Shown here: positions 24,433-32,380 of the stretch, piece after piece
Layout: every line of letters begins with the position of its first letter
Position numbering within the stretch: the stretch's first letter is position 1
From: Fibrobacterota bacterium
GTDB taxonomy: Bacteria > Fibrobacterota > Fibrobacteria > UBA11236
Assembly: GCA_019509785.1 (NCBI GenBank)
Contig: JAEKLQ010000070.1
Coordinates: 1 to 33,135 of the forward strand
DNA: 33,135 nucleotides
Direction of reading: 5' to 3'
Position numbers and translations under genes: made by a program
The notes under the pieces: generated by a model
What the model saw: the letters and a program-made list of their open reading frames with translations, nothing else
Told to the model about the DNA's origin: nothing
Databases searched by the model: none

Positions 24433-25007
24433 CCGCGGGGCGCGGGCCGGGATATGGGCCGGATGGGCGGGGCCTGGAGCCCGATCTGTATGGAGTCATG
24501 GCGGCCTTCGATTCGCCCGAAGCCATCGCCGCCGCCGCCCGGCGCGCGCGCGCGGAAGGCTATTCCTCTCTGGACGCCTTCACGCCATTTCCGGTAGCCG
24601 AACTCAAGGAGGCCTTGGGCCATCGCGATCGCAAGGTGCAGGGGACCATGCTGATGGGCGGAATCGCCGGCGGCCTTATCGGACTGGCCCTGCAAACCTA
24701 TGCCACCGTCCTCCATTATCCCCTCAATGTCGGGGGCCGTCCCGATTTCAGCTGGCCGGCCTATATCATCATCATCTTCGAACTGACGGTGCTGACCTCG
24801 GGGCTGTCCGGCCTGATCGCCATCCTCGCCTTCAATGGCTTGCCCAGGCCCCATCATCCCCTGTTCGCCGTACCCGGTTTCGAACGCGCCACGCGCGATC
24901 GTTTCTTCCTCCTGATCGAATCGCGCGATCCTCGCTTCGGGGCCGGCACCGCCCGATCCTTCCTATGGGAACTCGGGCCCGCGGAGGTGATCGATGTCGC
25001 GGCATAG
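24429..25007 (+). CDS. actD: Alternative complex III subunit ActD (DUF3341)
   Basis: 192 residues, starting in an ATGA overlap with actC. An N-terminal cytoplasmic part ('YGVMAAFDSPEAIAAAARRA', 'YSSLDAFTPFPVAELKEAL') precedes two membrane helices (~72-94 and ~109-135) and a C-terminal segment ('ERATRDRFFLLIES'), the standard DUF3341 layout. It carries no cofactor motif; in solved complexes ActD packs against the ActC/ActF membrane core and is structural. Its 3' end overlaps actE by 14 bases. Confidence 0.93.
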   Translation: MTAGRGPGYGPDGRGLEPDLYGVMAAFDSPEAIAAAARRARAEGYSSLDAFTPFPVAELKEALGHRDRKVQGTMLMGGIAGGLIGLALQTYATVLHYPLNVGGRPDFSWPAYIIIIFELTVLTSGLSGLIAILAFNGLPRPHHPLFAVPGFERATRDRFFLLIESRDPRFGAGTARSFLWELGPAEVIDVAA

Positions 25008-25569
25008 CATCAATATTCGCTTGCTGGCGGCCTCGGGACCCAAGGCGTTCTATCTCCTCGCGGGCTTATGCCTGGCGGCCTGCTCCAACCACGAGATGCA
25101 TCAACAAGTACGGTTCGATCCCCTGGAGCCCGCGCCCGCTTGGCCCGACAGCCAATCGGCCCTGAGCCCGCCCATAGGCGCGGTTCCGCGCGATAGCGAG
25201 GCCGTGGTCGCGGATACCTCCCGCTTCCCTGGCCCACCGGACCGGCAATTGCTCGAGCGCGGGCGCGAGCGCTATGTCATCTATTGCGCCCCCTGCCATG
25301 GAGCCTACGGCGACGGGGACGGGATGATTACGCGGCATGGCTTCCCCCATCCCCCTTCCTATCATGAGGCGCGGCTCCTGGCCGCCGCCCCGGGCCACTT
25401 CTATCGCGTCATCACCGACGGGTTCGGCATGATGTATTCCTATGGCTATCGCGTGCCGCCGCCGGACCGCTGGGCAATCATCGCTTATATACGCGCCTTG
25501 CAACTCAGCCGGCGGGCCACCCTCGGGGACGCTCCGGACGCGGAACGCCGGCGCTTGGAGGCGCTATGA
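24994..25569 (+). CDS. actE: Alternative complex III subunit ActE, monohaem cytochrome c lipoprotein
   Basis: 191 residues. A lipoprotein signal ends at 'LCLAAC' with Cys30 as the lipid-modified residue. 'NHEMHQQVRFDPLEP' follows, typical of ActE. One haem c site CAPCH (Cys98, Cys101, His102) with a probable Met ligand in 'GFGMMYSY' (147/148). It is membrane-tethered on the periplasmic side and is thought to hand electrons from ActA towards the oxidase. It overlaps actD by 14 bases and actF by ATGA. Confidence 0.95.
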   Translation: MSRHSINIRLLAASGPKAFYLLAGLCLAACSNHEMHQQVRFDPLEPAPAWPDSQSALSPPIGAVPRDSEAVVADTSRFPGPPDRQLLERGRERYVIYCAPCHGAYGDGDGMITRHGFPHPPSYHEARLLAAAPGHFYRVITDGFGMMYSYGYRVPPPDRWAIIAYIRALQLSRRATLGDAPDAERRRLEAL

Positions 25570-26711
25570 TGCGGACCGCGCGCGACGGCGCCTATGCGGC
25601 CTTGGCCCTCGGCCTGCTGGGTACCCTGGCCTGCGCGGCGGGGCTTTTTTTCGACTCCGCCCAGGCCCTGCGCTCCTGGCTTTTCGCCTTCATCTTCTGG
25701 CTGGAACCGGCCCTCGGATGCCTGGGCTTCCTGATGCTGCATAACCTGGTGGGAGGATCGTGGGGAAAGAAAGTACGGCCCTACTTGGGGGCGGGCGCCT
25801 TGACCTTGCCCTGGCTGGCCCTGATCTTCGTGCCCCTCGCTTTCGGCCTGCGCCACGTCTATCCCTGGGCCGCCCCCGATGCGATGGAAGATCCCCTTTT
25901 GCGGCATAAGCTTCCTTATCTGAACCTGCCTTTCTTCCTCATCCGCGCGGTCTTGTATTTCGTGATCTGGGGAGGGCTGGCTTGGCGGCTGGCCGGGCGG
26001 GCTTCCCGGACAGCGGAGCGCACGCTAGGAGACTCGAAGGCATCGGCCCGCGCCAATGCCTGGTCCGGGCCCGGCGTGGTTTTGCTCGCCTTCGCGGGCC
26101 AGTTCGCGTCCTATGACTGGACCATGTCCCTGGAGCCGCATTGGTATTCCACCATGTACGGATTCCTGTTCCTGGCCCAGGCCGCGCCCGCCACCTTGGC
26201 GCTATTGCTCTTGACGGCCGTCTTCGCGCGCAGGCGGGACGCGGCCGCGCCCGATCTCGATCCCGCCGGATTCCGCGATCTCGGTTCCCTATTACTAGCC
26301 TTCTTGGTGATCTGGATCTACGCATCCTTCTTCCAATACATGCTGATCTGGTTCGGCGATCTTCCCCATGAAATCTCCTGGTTCGTGAACCGCAATGCGG
26401 GGGCTTGGAGCTGGATCGCGCGCGCCTTCGTCGTCTTCTACTTCGCGGTCCCGTTCTTCTTGCTCCTGTTCCGCTCCAACCGCAGCAGCCCCAGGCGCCT
26501 GGCCTGGCTGGGCGGATGGCTGCTCTTCGCCCATTTGGCCTACATGTTCTGGTTCATCACCCCATCCTACCGGAAATCGGGATTCGGCATCAGCTGGCTG
26601 GATGCGGCGGCGTGGATCGCCGTAGGCGGATGGTGGCTGGGCGCGTATCTCTGGGGCCTGGCAGGCGTGCCGCATGCCGCCGTGGCGGAAAGTCCACATG
26701 ACACCCACTGA
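25566..26711 (+). CDS. actF: Alternative complex III subunit ActF, NrfD-like membrane protein
   Basis: 381 residues beginning in an ATGA overlap with actE. About ten hydrophobic helices are visible, including 'SWLFAFIFWLEPALGCLGFL', 'LPYLNLPFFLIRAVLYFVIW' and 'LGSLLLAFLVIWIYASFFQY'. The motifs 'QFASYDWTMSLEPHWYSTMY' and 'MLIWFGDLPHEISWFVNR' are characteristic of ActF, the second NrfD-type subunit, which has no quinol site and has been proposed to take part in proton movement. It ends 14 bases inside the next gene. Confidence 0.95.
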   Translation: MMRTARDGAYAALALGLLGTLACAAGLFFDSAQALRSWLFAFIFWLEPALGCLGFLMLHNLVGGSWGKKVRPYLGAGALTLPWLALIFVPLAFGLRHVYPWAAPDAMEDPLLRHKLPYLNLPFFLIRAVLYFVIWGGLAWRLAGRASRTAERTLGDSKASARANAWSGPGVVLLAFAGQFASYDWTMSLEPHWYSTMYGFLFLAQAAPATLALLLLTAVFARRRDAAAPDLDPAGFRDLGSLLLAFLVIWIYASFFQYMLIWFGDLPHEISWFVNRNAGAWSWIARAFVVFYFAVPFFLLLFRSNRSSPRRLAWLGGWLLFAHLAYMFWFITPSYRKSGFGISWLDAAAWIAVGGWWLGAYLWGLAGVPHAAVAESPHDTH

Positions 26712-27192
26712 TTCAGGCCCGTCGCAGCCTTCGTTGGAAGCCCAACGGGAGGTGAAGGACATGGGCCATTTCTGGGTGGCGGTTTTCGGAGGCGTTCTAT
26801 TCCTGGGCCTGATCACCTTGCTCGCGTTCCTGTGGGGATTGCAGCCCGTACTCGGTCGTCCTTCCGATCCGCCGGCCCTGCATCCCAACGCCATCGCGCA
26901 TGCCGGCGACAGCGCCACGGTAATGCGATTCAGCTCCCGCGCGCCCGGATTGTTCCCGGACCCTCCCGGCGATTTGCGCCGCTTCGGCGCGACCCAGGCG
27001 GCCCGGGCCCCGGCCTACGGCTGGGTGGATCGGCAATCGGGCATCATCAGCATTCCCGTGGACCAGGCGATGGATCGCATCGTCTCGGAGGGCTGGCCGA
27101 ATTGGGTTTTCCCCGGGGTGACGGGAGGGGCGGCGGCGCAACCGGTTACACCGGCGGAAGCGGAAGCCGCGGCGAAAGGAAACGCGCGATGA
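26698..27192 (+). CDS. Unnamed single-pass membrane protein between actF and sco
   Basis: 164 residues from the ATG at 26698, which overlaps the end of actF by 14 bases. One membrane helix (~25-48; 'FWVAVFGGVLFLGLITLLAF') is followed by a periplasmic part with the segment 'AYGWVDRQSGIISIPVDQAM' (~106-125) and an Ala/Glu-rich end. Proteins with a similar 'W-D-R/E-x-G-I-(I/V)-x-(I/L)-P-(I/V)-x-x-A-M' stretch are commonly found at this spot in ACIII-oxidase clusters, from family memory rather than a search. There is no haem or copper motif. A structural or assembly role linking the complex to Sco or the oxidase is an inference. It overlaps sco by ATGA. Confidence 0.8.
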   Translation: MTPTDSGPSQPSLEAQREVKDMGHFWVAVFGGVLFLGLITLLAFLWGLQPVLGRPSDPPALHPNAIAHAGDSATVMRFSSRAPGLFPDPPGDLRRFGATQAARAPAYGWVDRQSGIISIPVDQAMDRIVSEGWPNWVFPGVTGGAAAQPVTPAEAEAAAKGNAR

Positions 27193-28067
27193 GGAGAAGA
27201 TCCCTTTATTCGGCCATGCTGATTCTCACCGTCGCATCCGTTAGCGGTTCGGCGGAAAGTGGTGCTTCAGGAAACATCACTTCGGGAAAAATTGATCCCA
27301 GCCCCTACTCCCAAATCGGCTTGGATCAGAAGTTGGGCGCCCGGGTGGATCTCTCCTTGCCTTTTCGCGACGAAGCGGGGATTCCCATCAACCTCGCCCA
27401 CGTCGCGTCCGGTAAACCAATTCTATTGGTTCTCTCATATTACCGCTGCCCCATGCTCTGCACCTACGTGCTGACCGGGCTCGCCCAGGGGCTGGACGGC
27501 ATTTCCCTTCAGCCCGGACGCGATTACCGTGTGGCCGCCGTGAGCATCGATCCGCGTGAAGGCCCCTCCCTGGCGACCGCCAAGAAGAAGACCTATATGG
27601 CCCGCGTGGGGCGCGATGCGGGCGCGGCCGAGGGCTGGCGCTTCCTCACGGGCGAGCAGTCCTCCATAGCGGCCCTGGCTGCCTCGGTCGGATTCCGTTA
27701 TGCCTATGATAAAGCCGCCGGGGAATACGCCCATCCCGCCGCCGTCATCGTCCTGACCCCGGAGGGGCGGGTGTCCCGGTATTTCCCGGGGGTGGAATTC
27801 CCGCCCCGGGACCTTCGGCTTGGCCTGGTCGAGGCCTCGCAGGGCAAGCTCGGGAGCATTTCCGATCGGGTGTTCCTCGCCTGTTACCGTTACAACCCGG
27901 TTACCGGCAAATACGCCCCCTACCTCAACGGAAGCCTGCGCGCCCTTGGGGCTTTCCTCGTGCTCTCGCTGATCCTTTCCGCCGTAGCGCTGGAACGGAA
28001 AGGCCGCAAACGCGCGCGCGCTTTGGCCCGTCAGGCGGAAACGCAAAAGACATCGGCCCATGCGTAA
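27189..28067 (+). CDS. sco: SCO1/SenC copper chaperone for cytochrome oxidase
   Basis: 292 residues from the ATG at 27189 (ATGA overlap); the frame is open upstream only across the preceding gene. An N-terminal signal segment precedes a thioredoxin-like Sco domain with copper ligands Cys87 and Cys91 ('SYYRCPMLCTYVL') and His182 ('YAHPAAVIVLTPEG'). A C-terminal hydrophobic helix (~268-284) followed by Arg/Lys residues anchors it in the membrane. Sco proteins deliver copper to the CuA centre of subunit II and reduce its cysteines; coxB follows immediately with an 8-base overlap. Confidence 0.95.
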   Translation: MRRRSLYSAMLILTVASVSGSAESGASGNITSGKIDPSPYSQIGLDQKLGARVDLSLPFRDEAGIPINLAHVASGKPILLVLSYYRCPMLCTYVLTGLAQGLDGISLQPGRDYRVAAVSIDPREGPSLATAKKKTYMARVGRDAGAAEGWRFLTGEQSSIAALAASVGFRYAYDKAAGEYAHPAAVIVLTPEGRVSRYFPGVEFPPRDLRLGLVEASQGKLGSISDRVFLACYRYNPVTGKYAPYLNGSLRALGAFLVLSLILSAVALERKGRKRARALARQAETQKTSAHA

Positions 28068-29025
28068 TACCTTCTTCTCCCTCCCCCAGGCTTCGGCCAT
28101 CGCCGGCAAGGTGGATGGCCTGTTCCTGTTCCTGATCGGCCTCACGGGCCTGATCCTATTGGGAATTTCGTCGGCCATCGTCTTCCTGTCCTGGCGCTAC
28201 CACAAGTCGCGCGAACCCGATCGCAGCGCGCCCCCGCCCAGCCATCTTCTCCTGGAGGCCGCTTGGACCGGCATTCCCCTCGCGGTCTGCGCCGTCATCT
28301 TCATTTGGGGCACCAAGCTTTACCTCGACATGCATCCTTTGCGCGGGAAGGCGCGGGATGTCTACGTGGTCGGCATGCAATGGATGTGGAAGGTCCAGCA
28401 TCCCCAAGGCCCGCGCGAGATCAATTCCCTGCACGTGCCGGTCGGGGAGCGCATCCGCCTGGTGCTGACGTCCGAGGACGTCATCCACAGCTTCTACGTG
28501 CCCGCCTTCCGCATCAAGCAGGACGCCGTCCCGGGCATGTACACCTCCCTGGACTTCCAGGCGGTGCGCCCGGGAACTTACCATCTTTTCTGCGCCGAAT
28601 ATTGCGGAAGCCCCCATCATTCCATGGGCGGGGAGGTTGTCGTGATGGAACCGGCCGCCTTCGAGCATTGGCTGGCCACTGGAGGCGACCGGGGGCCGGG
28701 CGCCAGCGAAACCCTGGCCCAACGAGGCGCAGCAATCTTCCGAGCGCAAGGCTGCTCCGGCTGCCATGGCGTCTCCCCCACCGTCCGCGCGCCCGCGCTA
28801 GAGGGACTCTACGGCCGCAGCGTGCCTCTGCAAGAAGGAGGCCTAGTCCTCGCCGACGAAGCCTACCTCAGGGAATCGATCTATTTCCCGCAACGCAAAA
28901 TCGCCGCCGGATACGCGCCGGTGATGCCCTCCTTCCAGGGCCGCATCAATGAAGAAGACATGCTGGCCCTGATCGCCTATTTGCGTTCCCTCGGGGATGC
29001 GCGGAAAAACGGAGAGATACAATGA
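28060..29025 (+). CDS. coxB: Cytochrome c oxidase subunit II with fused cytochrome c (caa3 type)
   Basis: 321 residues. Two N-terminal helices (~20-44 and ~66-86) are followed by the cupredoxin domain. CuA ligands are complete: His143 ('DVIHSFYVP') and Cys178, Glu180, Cys182, His186, Met189 ('[12 protein letters not shown]'). The aromatic patch '[11 protein letters not shown]' (~105-114) is the usual electron entry. The C-terminal extension (~215-315) is a class I cytochrome c with CSGCH (Cys232, Cys235, His236), making this a caa3-type subunit that can accept electrons directly from alternative complex III. It overlaps sco by 8 bases and coxA by ATGA. Confidence 0.97.
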   Translation: MRNTFFSLPQASAIAGKVDGLFLFLIGLTGLILLGISSAIVFLSWRYHKSREPDRSAPPPSHLLLEAAWTGIPLAVCAVIFIWGTKLYLDMHPLRGKARDVYVVGMQWMWKVQHPQGPREINSLHVPVGERIRLVLTSEDVIHSFYVPAFRIKQDAVPGMYTSLDFQAVRPGTYHLFCAEYCGSPHHSMGGEVVVMEPAAFEHWLATGGDRGPGASETLAQRGAAIFRAQGCSGCHGVSPTVRAPALEGLYGRSVPLQEGGLVLADEAYLRESIYFPQRKIAAGYAPVMPSFQGRINEEDMLALIAYLRSLGDARKNGEIQ

Positions 29026-30584
29026 CCACCGCCACCGCGACGCTTGCGTCAGCCTCCCCTCCCCGCGTGCATTACCTAAACTCCGGCCATAGCCTGCGCT
29101 CCTGGCTCTTTTCCACCGATCATAAACGCATCGCCATCCTCTACCTGATCGTCCTGACCGCATTCTTCTTCCTGGGCGGCATCGCCGCCTTGCTCATGCG
29201 CCTGGAACTCATGACCCCCAAGGGCGATCTGGTCTCGGAGGAAACCTACGCCCGACTCTTCTCCATCCACGGCATCATCATGATCTGGTTCTTCCTGGTG
29301 CCCGTCATCCCTTCAGTGCTGGGCAATTTCCTGGTGCCGCTGATGGTGGGCGCGCGCGACATGGCCTTCCCGCGCCTCAACCTGGCCAGTTGGTACGTGT
29401 TCTCCTTCGGCGGCGTTTTCGGGATCGCCATGATCTTCGCGGGGGGCGTGGATACGGGCTGGACCTTCTATGCGCCCTACAGCAGCATCTATTCCAATTC
29501 CGCCGTGGGCCTGGCCGTGGCCGGCATCTTCATCACCGGCCTGGGATCCATGATGACCGCTATCAACATCATTGCCACCATCCATTCCATGCGCGCCCCC
29601 GGCCTCACCTGGTTCCGGCTGCCGCTCTTCCTCTGGTCCATGTACGCCACCAGCGTCATCATCATCCTCGCCACGCCGGTCCTGGCCGTAACCTTGACCT
29701 TGCTGGTCCTGGAACGCGTCTTCGGGGTCGGCTTCTTCAATCCCACCCTCGGCGGCGATCCCTTGCTTTTCCAACATATGTTCTGGTTCTACTCGCACCC
29801 CGCCGTCTACATCATGATCCTGCCAGGCATGGGGGTGATGAGCGAGTTGATGCCATGCTTCGCGCGCCGTCGCATCTTCGGCTACACCTTCGTAGCCTTC
29901 TCCAGCCTGGCCATCGCCCTCTTCGGCTTTCTGGTCTGGGGCCATCATATGTTCGTCAGCGGCCAATCGCCTTACGGCAGCATGGTCTTCTCGGCCCTAT
30001 CCTACCTGGTCGCCATCCCCTCCGCCATCAAGGTTTTCAACTGGACCGCCACCCTCTACAAGGGCCGCATCAGCCTGGACACGCCCATGCTCTACGCCTT
30101 GGGCTTCATCGGACTCTTCACCTTGGGCGGCATGACGGGCCTGTTCCTGGCGGCCCTCGGCATCGACGTACACGTAACCGATACCTATTTCGTAGTAGCC
30201 CATTTCCACTACATCATGGTCGGCGGCATGGTCATGATGTACCTGGGCGGCATCCACTTCTGGTGGCCTAAGATATCCGGGCGCATGTATCCAGAGGCCA
30301 TGGGACGGTTCTCCGCAATAACCACCTTTATTGGTTTTAATCTCACCTTCTTCCCCCAGTTCGTGCTCGGGTACTTAGGCATGCCGCGCCGCTACTACGC
30401 CTACGCCCCCGAGTTCCAGGCCCTCAACGTCATGTCCACCCTGGGCGCCGGCGTGCTGGGCATCGGATACGTGTTCCCCTTGATCTACCTGGGCTGGAGC
30501 CTCTGCGCCCCACAATTTCGAAACCGTGCCCATCGTGACGGAGGAAGCCTATGCCTACCCGCCCGACGGCCTTTGAACCCCTGA
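29022..30584 (+). CDS. coxA: Cytochrome c oxidase subunit I, A2 type, with out-of-frame C-terminal tail
   Basis: 520 residues. Twelve helices with all metal ligands: His83 and His396 (haem a), His394 (haem a3), and His259, His308, His309 (CuB). Tyr263 is the cross-linked tyrosine. '[16 protein letters not shown]' lacks the helix VI Glu of A1 oxidases and has the Tyr257-Ser258 motif of the A2 subfamily, as in the Rhodothermus caa3 enzyme. Helix XII ends at 'LIYLGWSL' (residue 494). From there the frame gives an Arg-rich 26-residue end with no similarity. The conserved tail '[19 protein letters not shown]' is present in the +1 frame from 30508 to a TGA at 30574. About 25 residues usually found before that tail are missing. 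The core should still fold and work. Either a real deletion or an assembly error. Confidence 0.95.
   Translation: MTTATATLASASPPRVHYLNSGHSLRSWLFSTDHKRIAILYLIVLTAFFFLGGIAALLMRLELMTPKGDLVSEETYARLFSIHGIIMIWFFLVPVIPSVLGNFLVPLMVGARDMAFPRLNLASWYVFSFGGVFGIAMIFAGGVDTGWTFYAPYSSIYSNSAVGLAVAGIFITGLGSMMTAINIIATIHSMRAPGLTWFRLPLFLWSMYATSVIIILATPVLAVTLTLLVLERVFGVGFFNPTLGGDPLLFQHMFWFYSHPAVYIMILPGMGVMSELMPCFARRRIFGYTFVAFSSLAIALFGFLVWGHHMFVSGQSPYGSMVFSALSYLVAIPSAIKVFNWTATLYKGRISLDTPMLYALGFIGLFTLGGMTGLFLAALGIDVHVTDTYFVVAHFHYIMVGGMVMMYLGGIHFWWPKISGRMYPEAMGRFSAITTFIGFNLTFFPQFVLGYLGMPRRYYAYAPEFQALNVMSTLGAGVLGIGYVFPLIYLGWSLCAPQFRNRAHRDGGSLCLPARRPLNP
30508..30576 (+). pseudogene. coxA: Detached coxA C-terminal tail in the +1 frame
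   Basis: Read in frame 1 relative to the window, this stretch encodes '[19 protein letters not shown]' plus DGL and a stop. It is the usual cytoplasmic C-terminus of caa3 subunit I, but the main coxA frame passes through it in another phase. The 'PHNFE..P.V.EE' wording is from knowledge of the family. It overlaps the first 26 bases of coxC. Confidence 0.75.
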
Positions 30585-31225
30585 TCCCGCGCGGAGTGGG
30601 ACGGGACCATCAATTCGAAACCGAGGAGCAGGAACGCAGCGCGGTGCGCATCGGCATGTGGGTTTTCCTGGCCTCCGAAGCCATGTTCTTCGGAGCCGCC
30701 ATCGGCGCGTACGTCATCTACCGGTTACTCTATCCCGAAGCCTACATGGCCGCCGCCGAGCGCTTGGATCGGGTCCTGGGAACGACCAACACCGCCATCC
30801 TCCTCATCACGAGCGGCCTGATGACCTTATCGAATCGATTGTACGTAGCCGGAAGGCGCATAGGGACTTCGGCTTGCCTGGTCGTAGCGGCAGTATTAGG
30901 ATGCGCCTTCCTGGTCATCAAGGGCAAGGAGTACATGCATGAAGCCGCGGAAGGATTGATCCCCTTCGCGAATTGGACCTTCACCTTCGCCGGCCCCGAT
31001 CCCGATCGCGCCCGCCTCTTCTTCACCCAGTATTTCTTCCTGACCGGCCTGCATGCCCTGCATTTGGCCATCGGAGTGGTGCTCGCCCTTTTCCTGGCCG
31101 TCCGCTGCGCCGCCCGGCCCGCCTGGAGGCCCACCCCGGCGGCCTTGGAGTTGGGCACCCTCTACTGGCATTTCGTCGACGGCGTCTGGATCTTCCTCTT
31201 CCCGTTATTATACCTGTCGCATTGA
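30551..31225 (+). CDS. coxC: Cytochrome c oxidase subunit III
   Basis: 224 residues. After a ~35-residue hydrophilic start come five membrane helices, the short form of subunit III ('[20 protein letters not shown]', '[20 protein letters not shown]', '[20 protein letters not shown]', '[18 protein letters not shown]'). The last phrase is the family signature. Subunit III has no redox centre; it stabilises subunit I and helps proton uptake. The start overlaps the current end of coxA by 34 bases. CoxD follows after 20 bases. Confidence 0.95.
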   Translation: MPTRPTAFEPLIPRGVGRDHQFETEEQERSAVRIGMWVFLASEAMFFGAAIGAYVIYRLLYPEAYMAAAERLDRVLGTTNTAILLITSGLMTLSNRLYVAGRRIGTSACLVVAAVLGCAFLVIKGKEYMHEAAEGLIPFANWTFTFAGPDPDRARLFFTQYFFLTGLHALHLAIGVVLALFLAVRCAARPAWRPTPAALELGTLYWHFVDGVWIFLFPLLYLSH

Positions 31226-31245
31226 TCTCCTCGGAGGAAAGCGAA

Positions 31246-31584
31246 ATGGTAAAACCGGATCTGCGACACCTAGCCAAGCCCGTCCTAGCCGTCCTGGGCA
31301 TGCTCGTCCTGATGTCCCTCAACGTGGCCGTCTCGTGGGCCTGCCGCGGACATGCCTGGAGCGTCTTCGCCGTGCTGCCGTTGGCGATAGGCCAGGCGGC
31401 CCTATTGCTTTTCGCCTTGATGGAACTACGCACGCAAGGATCGGTACCCCGAGTGTATCTGGGGCTGGCCATCATCCTGCTGGCGGTAGCGGCCCTGAGC
31501 TTCACCGATTACATGACCCGCAGAAGCGCCCTCGAAGACGATTCGCCGCCGACTCCCGGCGATGAATCGGAGCCATCCCCTTAG
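31246..31584 (+). CDS. coxD: Cytochrome c oxidase subunit IV
   Basis: 112 residues from the ATG at 31246, with a strong GGAGG site 8 bases upstream (31233-31237). The frame is open upstream inside coxC but the ribosome site fixes the start. Three short hydrophobic helices ('AVLGMLVLMSLNVAVSWAC', 'VFAVLPLAIGQAALLLFALM', 'VYLGLAIILLAVAALSFTDY') match the small prokaryotic subunit IV that aids oxidase assembly or stability. The acidic, Pro-rich end 'EDDSPPTPGDESEPSP' is cytoplasmic or disordered. It is the last gene of the operon; only a weak short hairpin around 31583-31596 follows. Confidence 0.88.
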   Translation: MVKPDLRHLAKPVLAVLGMLVLMSLNVAVSWACRGHAWSVFAVLPLAIGQAALLLFALMELRTQGSVPRVYLGLAIILLAVAALSFTDYMTRRSALEDDSPPTPGDESEPSP

Positions 31585-31610
31585 GCATTTCGCCTCAAGC
31601 CGCTTATGCG

Positions 31611-32102
31611 CTATCGCTCCGCGCCGCCTTTTTGCAAGCGCCCCGAAGGAGGCGGGCGTGGCGACGCTGGCCGCAAGGTATCCTCCTGGGCCATGCGGAT
31701 GGATCGATCGAGGCTGTCCAACGAATCCTGCGCCCGGGCCCGCGCGACCTCCCAGGCGGTCGGATCCGTGGTATCCGCATACCCGAGCAAATCGAAAGCG
31801 AACTGGGTATGGTCCCGTCGCGTATGCGCCTGTCGCAACAGCCGCGAGTAGACGGTATCTTCCCCACCCCGGCTCAGCGCATTCCGCTCCAGGCTGTCCA
31901 GCTTGCGCGCGCTACGCGCATATCGATCGATTAATGCCTTATGCCGCACATTCCTATCCGGCGAAGAAGCGCCCGGATGGGTAATGGCGGGGATACCGGA
32001 ATGGTCCGCTGTCGGCTTCGGACTGGACGGAGCGGAGGCAATTCCCATAAAGCTCAAAGCCGCGGTGAATAGGGCAGCGGTCTTCGCATTCATCTTCTTC
32101 AT
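31611..32102 (-). CDS. Small exported protein of unknown function
   Basis: 163 residues. GAGG lies 7 bases before the ATG at 32102. A signal peptide is clear: 'MKKMNAKTAALFTAALSFMG' then 'IASA' with a likely cut after Ala24. The mature part begins with a Pro/Ser-rich stretch and continues as a charged, probably helical region rich in Arg, Asp and Leu ('LIDRYARSARKLDSLERNAL', 'ARAQDSLDSLDRSIRMAQ'), which could form a coiled coil. There are no Cys and no known motif. It is transcribed towards the oxidase operon and ends 26 bases from coxD. I cannot assign a role. Confidence 0.75.
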   Translation of the reverse strand: MKKMNAKTAALFTAALSFMGIASAPSSPKPTADHSGIPAITHPGASSPDRNVRHKALIDRYARSARKLDSLERNALSRGGEDTVYSRLLRQAHTRRDHTQFAFDLLGYADTTDPTAWEVARARAQDSLDSLDRSIRMAQEDTLRPASPRPPPSGRLQKGGAER

Positions 32103-32380
32103 GCGTCCGCCTCAGGGTTATGAATCCCTATTAGAGAAAATACCTGCGTGGGGTTACGGGCGCAATCCACGGCGATTTTGCCAACTTGGCGTGCCGGATA
32201 GTCCAACGGCCAATGCCAGGCCCAAGGCGATTTTAATCTCCCGTTTTAATGTCCCGTCTTCATGCCCACACCAAGGCCTTCCGCGATGTCGGGGCATTGT
32301 CCGTTCCGTTCCGGTTACCTATTTTCCTGGCGCCGTATGCTCAACGCAATCCGCTCCGTTCATCGTTCCGGGCACCCTGC
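32103..32380. other. Intergenic region between divergent genes
   Basis: 278 bases separate the start of the exported protein gene (minus) from the SGNH-like gene (plus), so promoters for both should lie here. Plus-strand frames crossing it have no recognisable protein character. The only structure I see is a short tandem repeat at 32231-32256. No confident -35/-10 pair was found. Confidence 0.5.
32231..32256. repeat. 13-bp tandem repeat in the divergent intergenic region
   Basis: TTTTAATCTCCCG is followed immediately by TTTTAATGTCCCG, 12 of 13 bases identical. It lies between two divergent starts and could be a pair of binding sites for a regulator, or chance. Confidence 0.45.

Noticed and set aside
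31562-32360. Plus-strand frames across the exported-protein gene and the intergenic region
   Set aside because: Pro/Arg/Ala-rich translations without domains; the minus-strand gene has a signal peptide and ribosome site.
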